From Tolypocladium sp. Sup5 PDA-1 (Eukaryota; Ascomycota; Sordariomycetes; Hypocreales; Ophiocordycipitaceae), in NCBI GenBank assembly GCA_000750105.3, contig JPHH03000026.1, positions 248,001-312,000 of the forward strand: a stretch of DNA of 64,000 nucleotides, in the 5' to 3' direction. Under the pieces are notes generated by a model, which saw only the letters and a program-made list of their open reading frames with translations, ran no database searches and was not told the DNA's origin. The translations under genes and the position numbers were made by a program. Of this stretch, positions 31,728 through 41,820 are shown piece by piece. How positions within the stretch are numbered: position 1 is the stretch's first letter; every line of letters begins with the position of its first letter.

Positions 31728-33435
31728 TTGTTGTTGTGGGTGGTTCTGCATCATCAACGACCTGCTGCTCAGCCCGGCGCCGTGCAATGGACCAACTGGG
31801 AGGCATGGCCGGAGCAAAACCAGACATGCTATTTTGACAGCCCCAAGGACGTTCCCTGCGGCCAGGGCCGAGTCTCGCTCTTGTCTGCCATGGTGGAAAA
31901 GGCAGAGCATATCCAGGCTGCGGTTCGCTTCGCGGCCCAGTACGACCTCCGCCTCGCCATCAAGAACTCGGGACACTGCTTCCTAGGCCGCTCGACGGCA
32001 CCCGAGTCACTCCAGATCTCGACGGACAAGATGAGGAGCATCACCTTCACCGACCAGTTTCATTCGGCTGGGGCTGGGGCGCCGCAGTGTCAGCCCGGCA
32101 AGGGCTCCGCCGTAACAATCGGCGCCGGAGTGAACCTGAAGGAGCTGTACGCGGCTGCTGCGAAGCACAACGTGACCCTTGTCGCTGGCTTGTCGCACAC
32201 GGTCGGTGCGGCGGGAGGCTATATCCAAGGCGGCGGCCACAGTCCGCTTGGGAACTGGAAAGGCATGGCCTCAGATAATGCCCTCGAGTTTAGTGTAGTG
32301 AACGCAAAGGTAAGAATCTCGTAGCCGCCTTGGACTGCTGATACATGGGAGTGATGATGAAGCTGACAGTGTATATTGTCGTGCAGGGCGAGCTGGTAAC
32401 TGCCAATGATTATCAGAACCAAGATCTGTTCTGGGCGCTTCGAGGCGGCAGCGACGGCACCTTTGGCGTCGTCGTCAGCGTTACTGTGCGGACGTTTCCC
32501 ACTGTCCCAGCAGTCTTTGCCGACTTTAGCTTCGCTGTCCCCAAGGGAAATCTGTCGGCATACTGGGCCTTGACTCGGGACTTCCACTTGCACCTCGCGG
32601 AAATCTCTGATGCTGGTGGCTGCGGATACTACTTCGTCAGCCCACAGCCTCAGGATACATACGGCACAGAGGTGATGCTCCTCTCTGGAGGGTTCCTCTT
32701 CCTCAATGAAACGCAGACGGACAAGGTCCACAAGGTCATCGATCCACTGGTGGCAGACATGGGTCGACACTCGGGTCCTGGCTCGATATGCAATGTCAAC
32801 ATCGTGCCGCAGATCTCCGAGTGGGTCGACGTGGCACTCAAGGGCGGTGCCGATACCACAGGCAGAATCGTCACACTAGGCAGGCTCGCGGATGATCTCG
32901 CGCGACTTCCTCACCAAGCCCGACGGCCCAAGGCGCCTCGCGGATGCGCTGAAATCGATCAGCGAGAACGTAGGTGCGGTGGGCTTCACTGGCCACGTCG
33001 TGCCGGGCGGTGCTGTGGCTAAGAGCAACGTCGACTCGGCTTTGAACCCGGCGGGGAGGAGGATTGTTACGCACATTGCGTTTGGCGTGGGCTGGAACAG
33101 CACTACGTCGCTCGTGGAGCAAAAGGAAATCTAGGACAGGCTGACCAACGTCGAAGTCGAGAAGCTGAGGGCCCTCGAGCCGGACACGGGCGCATACCTC
33201 AACGAGGCCAACGCTTACGAGAAGGACTTCCAGAGATCGTTCTGGGGCGACAACTACAAGCGGTTGTACGAGATCAAGCAGAAGCTAGACCCTACGGGAT
33301 CCTACGGGGCTGTTCATCGCGCGCAAGGGCGTGGGCAGCGGGGACTGGGACGATGCGGGACTTTGCACAGTTGGCAAAAGAGTCGCGCTGGATGCTGCAG
33401 GTGCAATCTTGAAATGCTATGCTTTGGATGCATAA
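31728..33435 (+). pseudogene. FAD-linked oxidoreductase (PCMH/BBE family), disrupted
   Basis: Two exons are visible: to 32309, and from 32387 (intron GTAAGA..GTGCAG). The FAD-binding PCMH domain is clear ('LRLAIKNSGHCFLGRSTAPE', 'SAVTIGAGVNLKELYAAAA', 'GGYIQGGGHSPLG', 'NQDLFWALRGGSDGTFGVVV'). The C-terminal berberine-bridge part follows in pieces: 'FLTKPDGPRRLADALKSI', 'FQRSFWGDNYKRLYEIKQ', and 'RKGVGSGDWDD' ending at TAA 33433-33435. Lesions: a 4-bp tandem duplication AGGC|AGGC (32878-32885) shifts the frame; TAG at 33132-33134 interrupts it; direct copies of CCTACGGG at 33291-33298 and 33301-33308 separated by AT shift it again. The usual signal peptide and first 70-100 residues are absent. 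Functional relatives oxidise alcohols, sugars or alkaloid-like intermediates, often in secondary metabolism. Confidence 0.85.
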
Positions 33436-34240
33436 ATCTTGTTCACGGCCGAGTGGCAACGGTCAGAATGTAACCTATTTATGTCTTGTTTGAGAAAGAA
33501 GAGGGCATCTGCATAGAGTTGATTGGCGATCTTACATACATCAAGATCAGCCGATACATGAGATGCACGAATCGGCCCTTGAGGTTATGCCCAACGTTGG
33601 CCCTCTGTTTAAGTGCAGCATGCAATGCAATGCAGCACAAGGCATCTCGTAATAAGGTACTCCGTACTCCGTATGCAGTATCACTCTGCAGGGGAAGCCG
33701 ACGGGCCGAGGGCCATGGGTGCCCTTTTACCCAGAGCCCTTGTATCGCAGGAAACCGTAGTGAACCGAGCTGTCAAACGGTTTGTCCCCACGTCAACCGC
33801 GAAAAGGTCCATTTTCAACTGAATGAATTGAGTTTTCTTCGTCGATGTAACATATATGTCCTGGATATATCGTATGACCCCACTGAGCTGAAGCGCGAAG
33901 GCGCCGTCTTACACGAGCCTTCGGGACAAACCTGAGCTCTTGCGCCGGGTCTTCCGGGATGAGTCAAGCGGAGAGTCGCAGCTCGCCAGACGCTGCATAT
34001 TGTTGCGAGAAAATTGGATTGACGAATTGAAAAGGCTATGAGTCAATTCGGAGCTGAAAATGGAAAACTACGTGGGGGTATTGAGGTTTAGTGGTATGCG
34101 GGACTCGAATTGAGGAGCCATAAGGTGTGGATACGGCGTGAGACGGACGACTCTTACCAGGATGTTAACGAGTATATAACACAGGTTGAAGCCGTGTGCA
34201 ACTCGGTTGAAGCTCCAGCTCATCAGTACAGTAACACTGC
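33436..34240. other. Intergenic region, 0.8 kb
   Basis: Relatively A/T-rich. It holds the overlapping motif TACTCCGTACTCCGTA at 33658-33673. A 149-codon open frame from 33486 has no recognisable feature and is not called. Confidence 0.45.
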
Positions 34241-35017
34241 ATGCAATCCGCTGCAACCATGTCGCCATCAGCAACAGCCATGCCGTCCAAACCCAACCAC
34301 AGCATGGACTCGGTCGTACACGCGGCACAGACGGCCTTTCAGTCGGCGCGGCTAAAGTACATCAAGATCGACGAGGCCGACGAGCATATCAAGGCGTTTC
34401 TGCCGCAGGTCGAGGGCGACCCCGTGGTGCTGGCCCTCTCGTCGCCGGCGCTGCTGCGGCCCGCCGGCAAAAAGGAGCTGGACTGGTACGCCGAGCAGCA
34501 AGCCAAGGCGTACCTGGGCGTCGCGATATGCCTCCTGCCGTCCGAGGAGGAGGAGGAGGAGGAGGCTGCGCGTAAGCCGGACGGAGATTCGAACAGGGAG
34601 AAGAGCGGCGAGAGCAAAGACACAGACAACCAGGACAAGGGCAAGGACAGCAAGGAGCAGAAGAAGCCCACCATCATCGGGACCATGTGCCTCGGCTGGG
34701 GCGGGATCCCGCCGTCCACGGAGCACCATCGGACGGCGTCCATCGGCATCACGCTGAGCGGCGCGCACCAGAACAGGGGCTACGGGCGCGAGGCCATCAA
34801 CTGGATGCTCGACTGGGCGTTCAAGCACGGGGCCATGCACACGGTCAGCATCGTCGCGTACTCGTACAACGAGCGCGGGGCGCACCTGTACCAGGACATT
34901 GGCTTCCAGCCCGAGGGGCGGCGGCGCCAGGTGGTGTGGTTCAACAGGAAGTGGTACGACGAGCTGTGGTTTGGCATGACGGAGCACGAGTGGGAGAAGC
35001 TCAGGGGGATCAGTTGA
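34241..35017 (+). CDS. GNAT-family N-acetyltransferase with acidic disordered insert
   Basis: Single exon, 258 aa from the ATG at 34241. In-frame ATGs at codons 7 and 14 are alternatives. The GNAT fold is split: the N-terminal strands include 'ELDWYAEQQAKAYLGVAICLL'. Then comes a charged insert of about 45 residues starting with seven Glu and rich in Lys/Asp/Ser. The core resumes at 'TIIGTMCLGWGG' and 'TASIGITLSGAHQNRGYGREAINWMLDWAF' (motif A, acetyl-CoA pyrophosphate loop QNRGYG), followed by 'VSIVAYSYNERGAHLYQDIGF' (motif B). This resembles RimJ/L-type side-chain or small-molecule acetyltransferases found widely in fungi. Substrate unknown. No targeting signal. Confidence 0.88.
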   Translation: MQSAATMSPSATAMPSKPNHSMDSVVHAAQTAFQSARLKYIKIDEADEHIKAFLPQVEGDPVVLALSSPALLRPAGKKELDWYAEQQAKAYLGVAICLLPSEEEEEEEAARKPDGDSNREKSGESKDTDNQDKGKDSKEQKKPTIIGTMCLGWGGIPPSTEHHRTASIGITLSGAHQNRGYGREAINWMLDWAFKHGAMHTVSIVAYSYNERGAHLYQDIGFQPEGRRRQVVWFNRKWYDELWFGMTEHEWEKLRGIS

Positions 35018-35137
35018 GCGGCCGTGGCGTGGCGTGGATGGATGGATGAAGGGATAAGGACCCGCGGGTTGGTTGGCAAATGCGGCAGTCTAGTGGATAG
35101 ACAAGACGGAAAACAATAGAAGGAGACCCGTGCCAAG

Positions 35138-35386
35138 ATGGCATTGACGCGAGCATACGAGCAACTGCTTGAATTTACTCCCCCTCCGTCTCCGCCCCGG
35201 GTCACCATTGAAACGCCATCTGGTCAACATCACAAGTTCATTGGTAAGTTAACCACGGCCCCGGACATGCCCTCTGCACCTCCGCTGCCACCGAGGAGAC
35301 TCGCCGCCCAAGATGCGCGAGCTGCAGGTCCATTTCGCCCCCCTTGCCCCCCTTGCCCCCCAGGATTGAACACGCCCTGGCGATGA
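35138..35386 (+). CDS. Doubtful small ORF (82 codons) or orphan first exon
   Basis: ATG in a good context (AAGATGG) followed by a protein-like start ('MALTRAYEQLLEFTPPPSPP'). After 35 codons the DNA reads ATTG|GTAAGT, a near-perfect donor. I could not find a convincing downstream exon; joining to an AG near 35363 gives only a few more residues. It could be a tiny spliced gene, a non-coding transcript, or chance. Confidence 0.22.
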   Translation: MALTRAYEQLLEFTPPPSPPRVTIETPSGQHHKFIGKLTTAPDMPSAPPLPPRRLAAQDARAAGPFRPPCPPCPPGLNTPWR

Positions 35387-36360
35387 AACCTGGGGAACCC
35401 ATGGGGGCTTAGGGCGGCTATCGGGCTGGGCGCTAACGGGCCATGCAGGCGAGTGAGGGTGTCATGGCCGTGGCGCTGGGCCAGCCAGAGGCGTGGCTAG
35501 TGGGATCGAGTTGCGGGTGAGGATATTATCAAGGTGCTCAATGGTTGGAGATGCCAATGGGACCTACAGACTAGTCTTCGGGCTATTGAGCTCCCTGATC
35601 TTTTTTTTTCGGTGATGGGAGAGAGACGGAGAGAGGGGTGGAGAGAGAGATAGAGAGAGGAAGAGAGAGGGGCATAGACATCCAACCCCCAACACACCCA
35701 TCAGGATGATAACGCAGAGAGTGAGAAGGGGTCCGGACTAAAGTGACGTAAAGACATGCCCCGAGAGGGCCTCACTGTGACGCTTTGGGGTGACACGGAA
35801 TGAGTGCCTAAATGCCAGCGACGGTCCCCGCGGATGGCACGTCGTCAGCAGTGGGCACAGCCGCTCGTGTACTCCGAAGTTTGTTGATGTTTGTCCGAGT
35901 CACAGGCGTCCATGGGTATTCGTACGACAGCAATGGCTGGGTTGAATGACCCACGGATACGATTTGCTGGTACTTCGTACATGGTGACGACTGCCGACAC
36001 CCGACTCGTCTTTGCCCGTGCGCCTGCACAGTCTGGGTGTCGTGTGCCAGGTAGACTATTGGCGAGCTTTGGGGAGGGTGGCCCAGTACTGAGGCTTGTC
36101 CTCGGCAGCGTACGAAGTAGCGATGAGTCTTTTGCCGTGTGTCTGCTAGACTGGCTGCGGCGCGATGTGACCCTTTGGGTTGCTTGCGCCTATGCCGGTT
36201 AGGCCCGTACGAGGCTCGATGGAGGCGGTAGGGCCAGATGCATGATGATGCTGCTGCATTATTAGTGATTAGCATCCTGCGGAGAGCGGCGTGCTCGGTG
36301 ACGCTCTCCTTCAGCGATCCCAAGCTCGATGCACACGCCGCAGGCCAACCACCACCCTCC

Positions 36361-36383
36361 CTAGGTAGGTAGGTAGGTAGGTA
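36361..36383. repeat. (TAGG)n microsatellite
   Basis: CTAGGTAGGTAGGTAGGTAG-type tandem of TAGG units in an intergenic region. The same tetranucleotide recurs singly at 18540 and in palindromic form near 45242-45291. Confidence 0.8.
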
Positions 36384-36952
36384 AATGGCGCTGCCGAGAC
36401 GCAGGGCTGACCAACGAGCTGCCTCCTGGTGCTTGAGCCCAAACTCTGGCGCTCGCCCAGTCACAGATCAATCGAGCAATCGAGCAATCGAACAGTCGAA
36501 TCAAGGCCGGCAGCGCCAACAGAGTTTGGGCCCGTTGGGTTGGCGAGGTGCTCAGGTGACACCTCTGTGGCTTTGCTCTGGCGCGTCGCTCAGGTAACTC
36601 AGGCCCCAGGAACTGCATGTAGGTAATTACCTTTTCCCTGGCTCGTCTGTCTCCTGGCCCTTTCTCACCTCTTGCTCTTCCTTGTGCAACATCTCCGTAC
36701 CCCGGATTTTTCTATATCTTGACGGCTCCCCTTTACTCTAATCTTCGTCTTGGCTTGCTCCTGGCAGAGCTGAGCATCTATTCTGTTCCTTTCAACCGAC
36801 ACCCACATTGACGTACGTCTTCTTCGTACACTCACCTGGACAACTGTACTACCACTACCACCACCACCACCACCACCCCCGCATCTCCAACACCACCGAA
36901 CCGCCACTGCCTCTGCTGAGCACGAGAGCATTTACCACGTCACCCTCTTCAG

Positions 36953-37420
36953 ATGGCTGCCAGAGCGGACGCGGGCAGCTCCTTCCGAGAGCCTGCCGTC
37001 GTCGTCCCCCCCGCGGCGGACCACGACCTCAGCCGCGGACGCAAGCGGTGCCGCAGCAAGACGCGGTCCAGCAACATCAAGTCCCTTCGGACAGAAGAGT
37101 CCAGCACTCTGCGAGGACGCTCCCCCCGACGGGCATCCTCCCCCCTCGGCCTCGTCTCCCGCAACTCGTCGCCCTCCATGATGTCCGCCACCAGCCAGAT
37201 GCTGCGCTACAACCAGCTGCGCAACACGCGCCGCGAGCACTGCCCGTCGCGGACCGGCACGCCCTCGGAGCAGCGGCCCTTCCGTCGGCGACAGAGGACC
37301 CGGAGCCGCAGCCGGGGCCCGCGCGACCAGGACCCCCATCGGTCCGTTGATATCCTGTCGGGCCTGCGGAACGAGGTGCTGCTGCACGACGATGATTCGG
37401 GCAACGACGAGGAAAAGTGA
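36953..37420 (+). CDS. Small Arg/Ser-rich protein, unknown function
   Basis: Single exon, 155 aa, about 20 percent Arg with Ser-Arg and Arg-Ser dipeptides ('RSRSRGPRDQD', 'RGRSPRRASSP', 'RRRQRTRSRS'), ending acidic ('HDDDSGNDEEK'). The ATG has a good context (TCAGATGG) and follows a CT-rich leader. There is no domain; it may be a disordered nuclear/RNA-associated protein, but that rests on composition only. I do not recognise a named orthologue. Confidence 0.55.
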   Translation: MAARADAGSSFREPAVVVPPAADHDLSRGRKRCRSKTRSSNIKSLRTEESSTLRGRSPRRASSPLGLVSRNSSPSMMSATSQMLRYNQLRNTRREHCPSRTGTPSEQRPFRRRQRTRSRSRGPRDQDPHRSVDILSGLRNEVLLHDDDSGNDEEK

Positions 37421-38238
37421 CGTTCGCCCTGTACCTAGTGCGAATGGACGGATGGCGGACTTGGCGTAATGCAATGACACGAATATGGATTATGATACCA
37501 AAAGCTACGGCTTGTACTATACGTTATGGGAGAGGGGAACTCGGGCGAGGAAATCGGCGAGCGTGGGATTTATTTGAAGGACCAAGGGACTTGCAGCGGA
37601 TACTGTCTTCCATTTCTTGTATCATTGGGCGTTGCGAGCAGGCAGGCGCATGCATCATTCGGCCCAACAGTGGCTACCCCTGGAACGGGAATATCTGAGG
37701 AAAACAATGGAATTGTCAACAACTACTCGTTGCAATCGTGACGGCCTTGAGTGTGGATGTGGTTTCTGACAATGGACTGGAGCAAGATGGTGAGCTGGGC
37801 CAGCTTGGCCAGGTCTTGATGATGAAGGTAATATGCCCCACACTGCACGTGCTGGCGCGATTGCTCGCACTTAGGTTGCCTTGCGGGTCTCGGCAAGCTC
37901 CAATTCGGCGACCAACTTTTTTGAGCATCATCCATCGCGAACATGAGGCCACTCTTGAAGTAGCCGCGCAATTCTTTTTCCACACGCCCACGCTGATCTA
38001 CAGCAGCGGTCTCGCTTTTGGAACCATACACGATTCCCATGGCACCAGAACTGTCTTCATAAAATCGATACTTGTCCCCGACAGCTTGCCCTCGAGCCCC
38101 GACTCTCGCGTCGACACCGATTGCTCTCCAACAACACCACCCCCCGACCGCCGTTCGGCGCGAGCATGCCAACTCGTCCCTAGATAGCCTCGGTCTAGCA
38201 GCTGGCAGCTTGCAACCCAGGCTGTCTCCCGAGGACCA
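37421..38238. other. Intergenic region, 0.8 kb
   Basis: Upstream flank of the PPR gene. A long minus-strand open frame (37723-38721) overlaps that gene's 5' end and lacks any family feature; not called. Confidence 0.45.
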
Positions 38239-41200
38239 ATGCTCGAAAGAACGGCCGCCAGCCTGGAAACATGCAACCTCCAGCGCGTTCTTTCCAAGCC
38301 CGGCCGCTCGACGAAGCGCTGCAGACAGCTTCATACAGGCTTTTGGCAGCACGGCGCCTCGGCCATAGAGCTCTCCAGCCTCTGGCCCTTGCCCGCGCGA
38401 GCCGCTGATGCAGATGCCGATTCGTCTTCCCGTCCGGCGCAGACGGGGCTCGTTGCGTCGGCCTTCCTCCTCGACTTCCTGTATCCGAATGGCACTTATG
38501 CGCTCCTCCGCCGGTTTTATCCGTCGCTGCCGCGGCCGCAAGATGGTAGCAGGCCAAACGGCGGTGCTCGGAGGCGAAACTTTACATCTTCCACCATTGT
38601 CGCCGAGCCGGATTCTCAGAACCCCATTCTGCGGCTCGAAGCCGTAGAAACGAGGGAGAAGCGACGAGGTGGACGGCCGGTTCGGCAAGATCGAGCTCTG
38701 CGGAGAGACATAAACACACACTCACCGACAGGCCTACACCCTGACGCCGAACGACATTCTTCCGCCACAGCAGCAACATCCGATGCGACCGATGCAGGCG
38801 ACAACGCACGACTCAATCGGATGGCAAACTCTCGAACCCTCCAAGATTTGCTGTCACGACCGGACGAAGGCCGACACCACGATGTCTGGGACTTGTACTG
38901 CAGGTTGAATGACAGCCAGCGACAAATCTTGCGTCGGGAAGTCATCATATATCTGTCCAGGTCACAGAGTATTGTCGAAATCGGCAGAGCAGTGTCGCTT
39001 GTCCGCCAAATACCCATAGACTCATGGGACGATGAGCTTCAAGCTGCAGGGGTACTTGTTCTCATGCGTTCAGGCGACATGCCGTCCGCCGTCGACCGAT
39101 TCAAGACGGGTTTAGAAGAGAAAGGCCTTTCCGGTGGTCTCGAATATCTACTTGCGGACTCAATCGTCAATCGGCAGTGGCCTACGCTTCTGGGCGTCTG
39201 GCTGGAGTATTTTGCAGCCCTGAGCAAAAGAAACCCCGACACACGCATAGACGATGCCCAGTTACACCAGCTCGAGACGATTTCAGACCTAGGGCAGCTT
39301 TATTTCTCCTTTGAGCGCTATATTGAGGCAGAGGGATCAGGCCCTGTGCGTGCCATCAATCTCCACTCCGACTCGAGGCTCGGGCTCGAACGCCTGCGAC
39401 GAAAGCTGGCTGAGACAGCGTTGCAGCAGCCCTGTCCGCCGAAAGAAGCCGCCGCCATACTCGAAATCTGGGGGGATGTTCAATTATATCAAGACTACCT
39501 CCTCCGCATGCTTGATAGATGGAACAACGGGTTGGAATCCAAAGGCAGCTTGATGGTGCTGCCGGAGGTATACAAGAAGTACCGGGCCTTGCCCGACGCT
39601 AAGCCGCCGGTATCCCTGCTCCGTGGCATGTTCGACCTATACTTTCCTACGAATGCGGCCGGCCTGGAGGAGATATATCGTGACTGGCACACTGCCTGGG
39701 GCGACCTCGACCAGTGGGGCTTTGAGAAATTTCTCAAATTTTATGCCGGAGCAGGAGACGTTCAGGCAGTCAAGGACCTCTGGTCTCGATACGTGACTCA
39801 CTTTCCGCAGGTGTTGAACCTCCCTCGCGCATTCAGGAGCACCATGAATGTCTACGCCCAGACTGGCAACGTGGCACAAGCTGAGCAGGAGCTTCGGACT
39901 ATGACGGAGCAATATGGAGTCAAGCCCGACATCGACATCTGGAACGCCTTGCTCAAATGCTACACAAGGGCCGAAGACTTCCCGCGCGTGCTCCAGTGCT
40001 TCGAGGAGATTCGAGCCATTCACCGGCCAGACTCCTTCACATATGCTCACGTAATGGCCATGGCAGCCAAGAAAGGCGACTTGGATACAACACTCGACTT
40101 CTTCAACCAATCTCAAAAGGACCAGGTTCCCGTGTCAAAGGAAATGGCCATGGCGCTGGTAACAGCCTATTGTCGAAACGACCGACTTGTGGAAGCGGAG
40201 AAGATTTGCACGGAGCTCGCAGAACGCAAAACTACGAGTGCAGCCATATGGAACAAGCTCTTGTATTTCAACGGCGTACAGGGCAAGCTGAATAAGTGCT
40301 ATGAGCTGCTCCAGGCTATGAAGATGTTCAACGTCGAGTGGGATCATCAGACGCACGAGTTCCTCCTCCAGGCCCTGGTCAGGGTCGACCAAATACAAGC
40401 TGCCTACCACCTCCTGCAAAGCGCATACGAGGACAAGCTATTCCCCGTTGGCCCGGAGCACTTTGCAGTTGTTATGGCAGGGGCTGTTCGCACGGGAGAG
40501 CTTGCCCTCGTCGAGACCATTCTGTCTCACATGCGACGGGCAGAGCAGCCTATGTCTTTCAATGCTCAAGTCGCGCTTGTGGAGGCAGCGTTCCGGCAGG
40601 CCCCATCAGCAAAGCGCACGCGGAAGCTGGGCAAAGAGTTTGTCAAGCATTTGCGTTGCTTGCTCCCAACACCCGAGGGTGCCGGCCCCAAGCAAAAGGA
40701 CAAAGGCACCCCCGTATCCAATTCCCCAGGCAGCCTGATGGAGCTCAGGAAGCAGACCCAGGGCATCGGCCGAGCCATCATGCTGCTGGTCGAGCTGCGC
40801 GATTTCGCCACCGCCGAGGAGCTCGTCAACATCTATGCCGAAATCTTCCCCGAGTACAAGGGAGAAGCATCATTCCCGCCAGAAGTTGCCTCTGCCTTGA
40901 TGCTGGGCTACCTCAAAGATGGCAGGTTGGCTCAAGTCCACAAGATGTGGGGGCAAACCTGGAAGAGCGTGCTGGCTCGCAGCCAACGTCCCCAGCGGGG
41001 AGGCATTTACCCGGCGCATCAGTACGACCTCTCCCGGCCCATTGGGATTGTAGCCAAGGCTTTCAGGGAAGGGGACAACGGCCGTGGCCTCCTCAGCTGC
41101 GTCGAGCAAGTGACCGGTGCGGGTTTCAAGCTGACTCGGAGCAACTGGAACCTTGTCGTCAAATACCTGGCAGAGATGGGGCACTGGGAGCGGGCCATGG

Positions 41201-41820
41201 ACTGGTGCGAGACGATGCTCATGCCACGCTGGCGCGGCTGGAACCCCGGCGCCAAGTCCCTCCAGGAGGGGCGCGACATGAAGAACACGCGGGTCCTCCA
41301 AGCGTCCAAGGCAGCCGTCTTCAGCCTGCAGAAGGAATGGCTCAAGCTGCGGAAGCTGGCCGCCTGGTCCGGCCAGGTCTCGCACAAGCTCAAGGAGATT
41401 GAGCAGAAGCACCCGATGCTACACTACGCCTTCATCACGACCGACTACGAGCAGCTCCCCGCCACCTGGGTCCTGCCCAAGAAGAAGAGCCTGACGCGGG
41501 CCATCAAGGAGATGCTCAAGCCCCTCTCGCACGCGGAGCTCAGGGTCATGAAGAGGACGCTCGAGAGGCAGCTGGCCCTGGCGCGAAACAAGAAGCCGCC
41601 GCCGCTGCGACGCACGGCCGTACTCAGCCCCTTTCACGTCGTCACCGGCAGGTCCAAGAAGGAGGTGTATACGAAGGCGTTTGGGCACGGGGAGTTGAAG
41701 CACCTGGACACCGCGTTGCGGGAGAGGCTGGGCGAGATGGAGGCCGAGCCTGCCGTTGAAGAGGAGGAGATCAATGAGCCTTTGGCGCGCAAACTGGAGA
41801 GCCGGGAGGACCTCCGGTGA
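38239..41820 (+). CDS. Mitochondrial pentatricopeptide-repeat protein (CYA-5/PET309-like translation factor)
   Basis: Single exon, 1193 aa. The N-terminus (MLERTAASLETCNLQRVLSK) is Arg/Lys/Ser-rich without early acids, followed by the conserved hydrophobic 'ASAFLLDFLYPNGTYALLRRFYPS' segment of the fungal Cya5 group. PPR helices fill residues 220-820. Clear examples are 'YAQTGNVAQAEQELRTMTEQ', 'KPDIDIWNALLKCYTRAEDF', 'HRPDSFTYAHVMAMAAKKGD', 'AAIWNKLLYFNGVQGKLNKC' and 'PEHFAVVMAGAVRTGELALV'. The tail is basic, then acidic ('EMEAEPAVEEEEINEP'). In Neurospora CYA-5 and in yeast PET309 are needed for COX1 mRNA stability and translation at the inner membrane. Orthology is likely but judged by eye; another fungal mitochondrial PPR factor is the alternative. 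Confidence 0.82.
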   Translation: MLERTAASLETCNLQRVLSKPGRSTKRCRQLHTGFWQHGASAIELSSLWPLPARAADADADSSSRPAQTGLVASAFLLDFLYPNGTYALLRRFYPSLPRPQDGSRPNGGARRRNFTSSTIVAEPDSQNPILRLEAVETREKRRGGRPVRQDRALRRDINTHSPTGLHPDAERHSSATAATSDATDAGDNARLNRMANSRTLQDLLSRPDEGRHHDVWDLYCRLNDSQRQILRREVIIYLSRSQSIVEIGRAVSLVRQIPIDSWDDELQAAGVLVLMRSGDMPSAVDRFKTGLEEKGLSGGLEYLLADSIVNRQWPTLLGVWLEYFAALSKRNPDTRIDDAQLHQLETISDLGQLYFSFERYIEAEGSGPVRAINLHSDSRLGLERLRRKLAETALQQPCPPKEAAAILEIWGDVQLYQDYLLRMLDRWNNGLESKGSLMVLPEVYKKYRALPDAKPPVSLLRGMFDLYFPTNAAGLEEIYRDWHTAWGDLDQWGFEKFLKFYAGAGDVQAVKDLWSRYVTHFPQVLNLPRAFRSTMNVYAQTGNVAQAEQELRTMTEQYGVKPDIDIWNALLKCYTRAEDFPRVLQCFEEIRAIHRPDSFTYAHVMAMAAKKGDLDTTLDFFNQSQKDQVPVSKEMAMALVTAYCRNDRLVEAEKICTELAERKTTSAAIWNKLLYFNGVQGKLNKCYELLQAMKMFNVEWDHQTHEFLLQALVRVDQIQAAYHLLQSAYEDKLFPVGPEHFAVVMAGAVRTGELALVETILSHMRRAEQPMSFNAQVALVEAAFRQAPSAKRTRKLGKEFVKHLRCLLPTPEGAGPKQKDKGTPVSNSPGSLMELRKQTQGIGRAIMLLVELRDFATAEELVNIYAEIFPEYKGEASFPPEVASALMLGYLKDGRLAQVHKMWGQTWKSVLARSQRPQRGGIYPAHQYDLSRPIGIVAKAFREGDNGRGLLSCVEQVTGAGFKLTRSNWNLVVKYLAEMGHWERAMDWCETMLMPRWRGWNPGAKSLQEGRDMKNTRVLQASKAAVFSLQKEWLKLRKLAAWSGQVSHKLKEIEQKHPMLHYAFITTDYEQLPATWVLPKKKSLTRAIKEMLKPLSHAELRVMKRTLERQLALARNKKPPPLRRTAVLSPFHVVTGRSKKEVYTKAFGHGELKHLDTALRERLGEMEAEPAVEEEEINEPLARKLESREDLR

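Larger units (their letters stand above)
35018..36952. other. Intergenic region, 1.9 kb, with simple repeats
   Basis: Contains GA-rich tracts (about 35620-35670), a (TAGG)n run at 36361-36383 and a CT/CAC-rich segment (about 36840-36880) just upstream of the next gene, which looks like a pyrimidine-rich 5' UTR. One short frame at 35138 ends in a strong donor (see separate entry). No other coding evidence. Confidence 0.45.

Noticed and set aside
33486..33935. 149-codon plus-strand frame after the oxidoreductase pseudogene
   Set aside because: Cys-rich by chance around TGC words; no signal peptide or spacing typical of a secreted small protein.
34086..34122. tRNA-like words (GTTTAGTGGTATG and GGACTCGAATT)
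   Set aside because: A-box-like and B-box-like words are almost adjacent; no anticodon arm or acceptor stem can be formed.
37723..38721. 332-codon minus-strand frame upstream of and inside the PPR gene
   Set aside because: Composition is random-like and it overlaps the conserved Cya5-type N-terminus.
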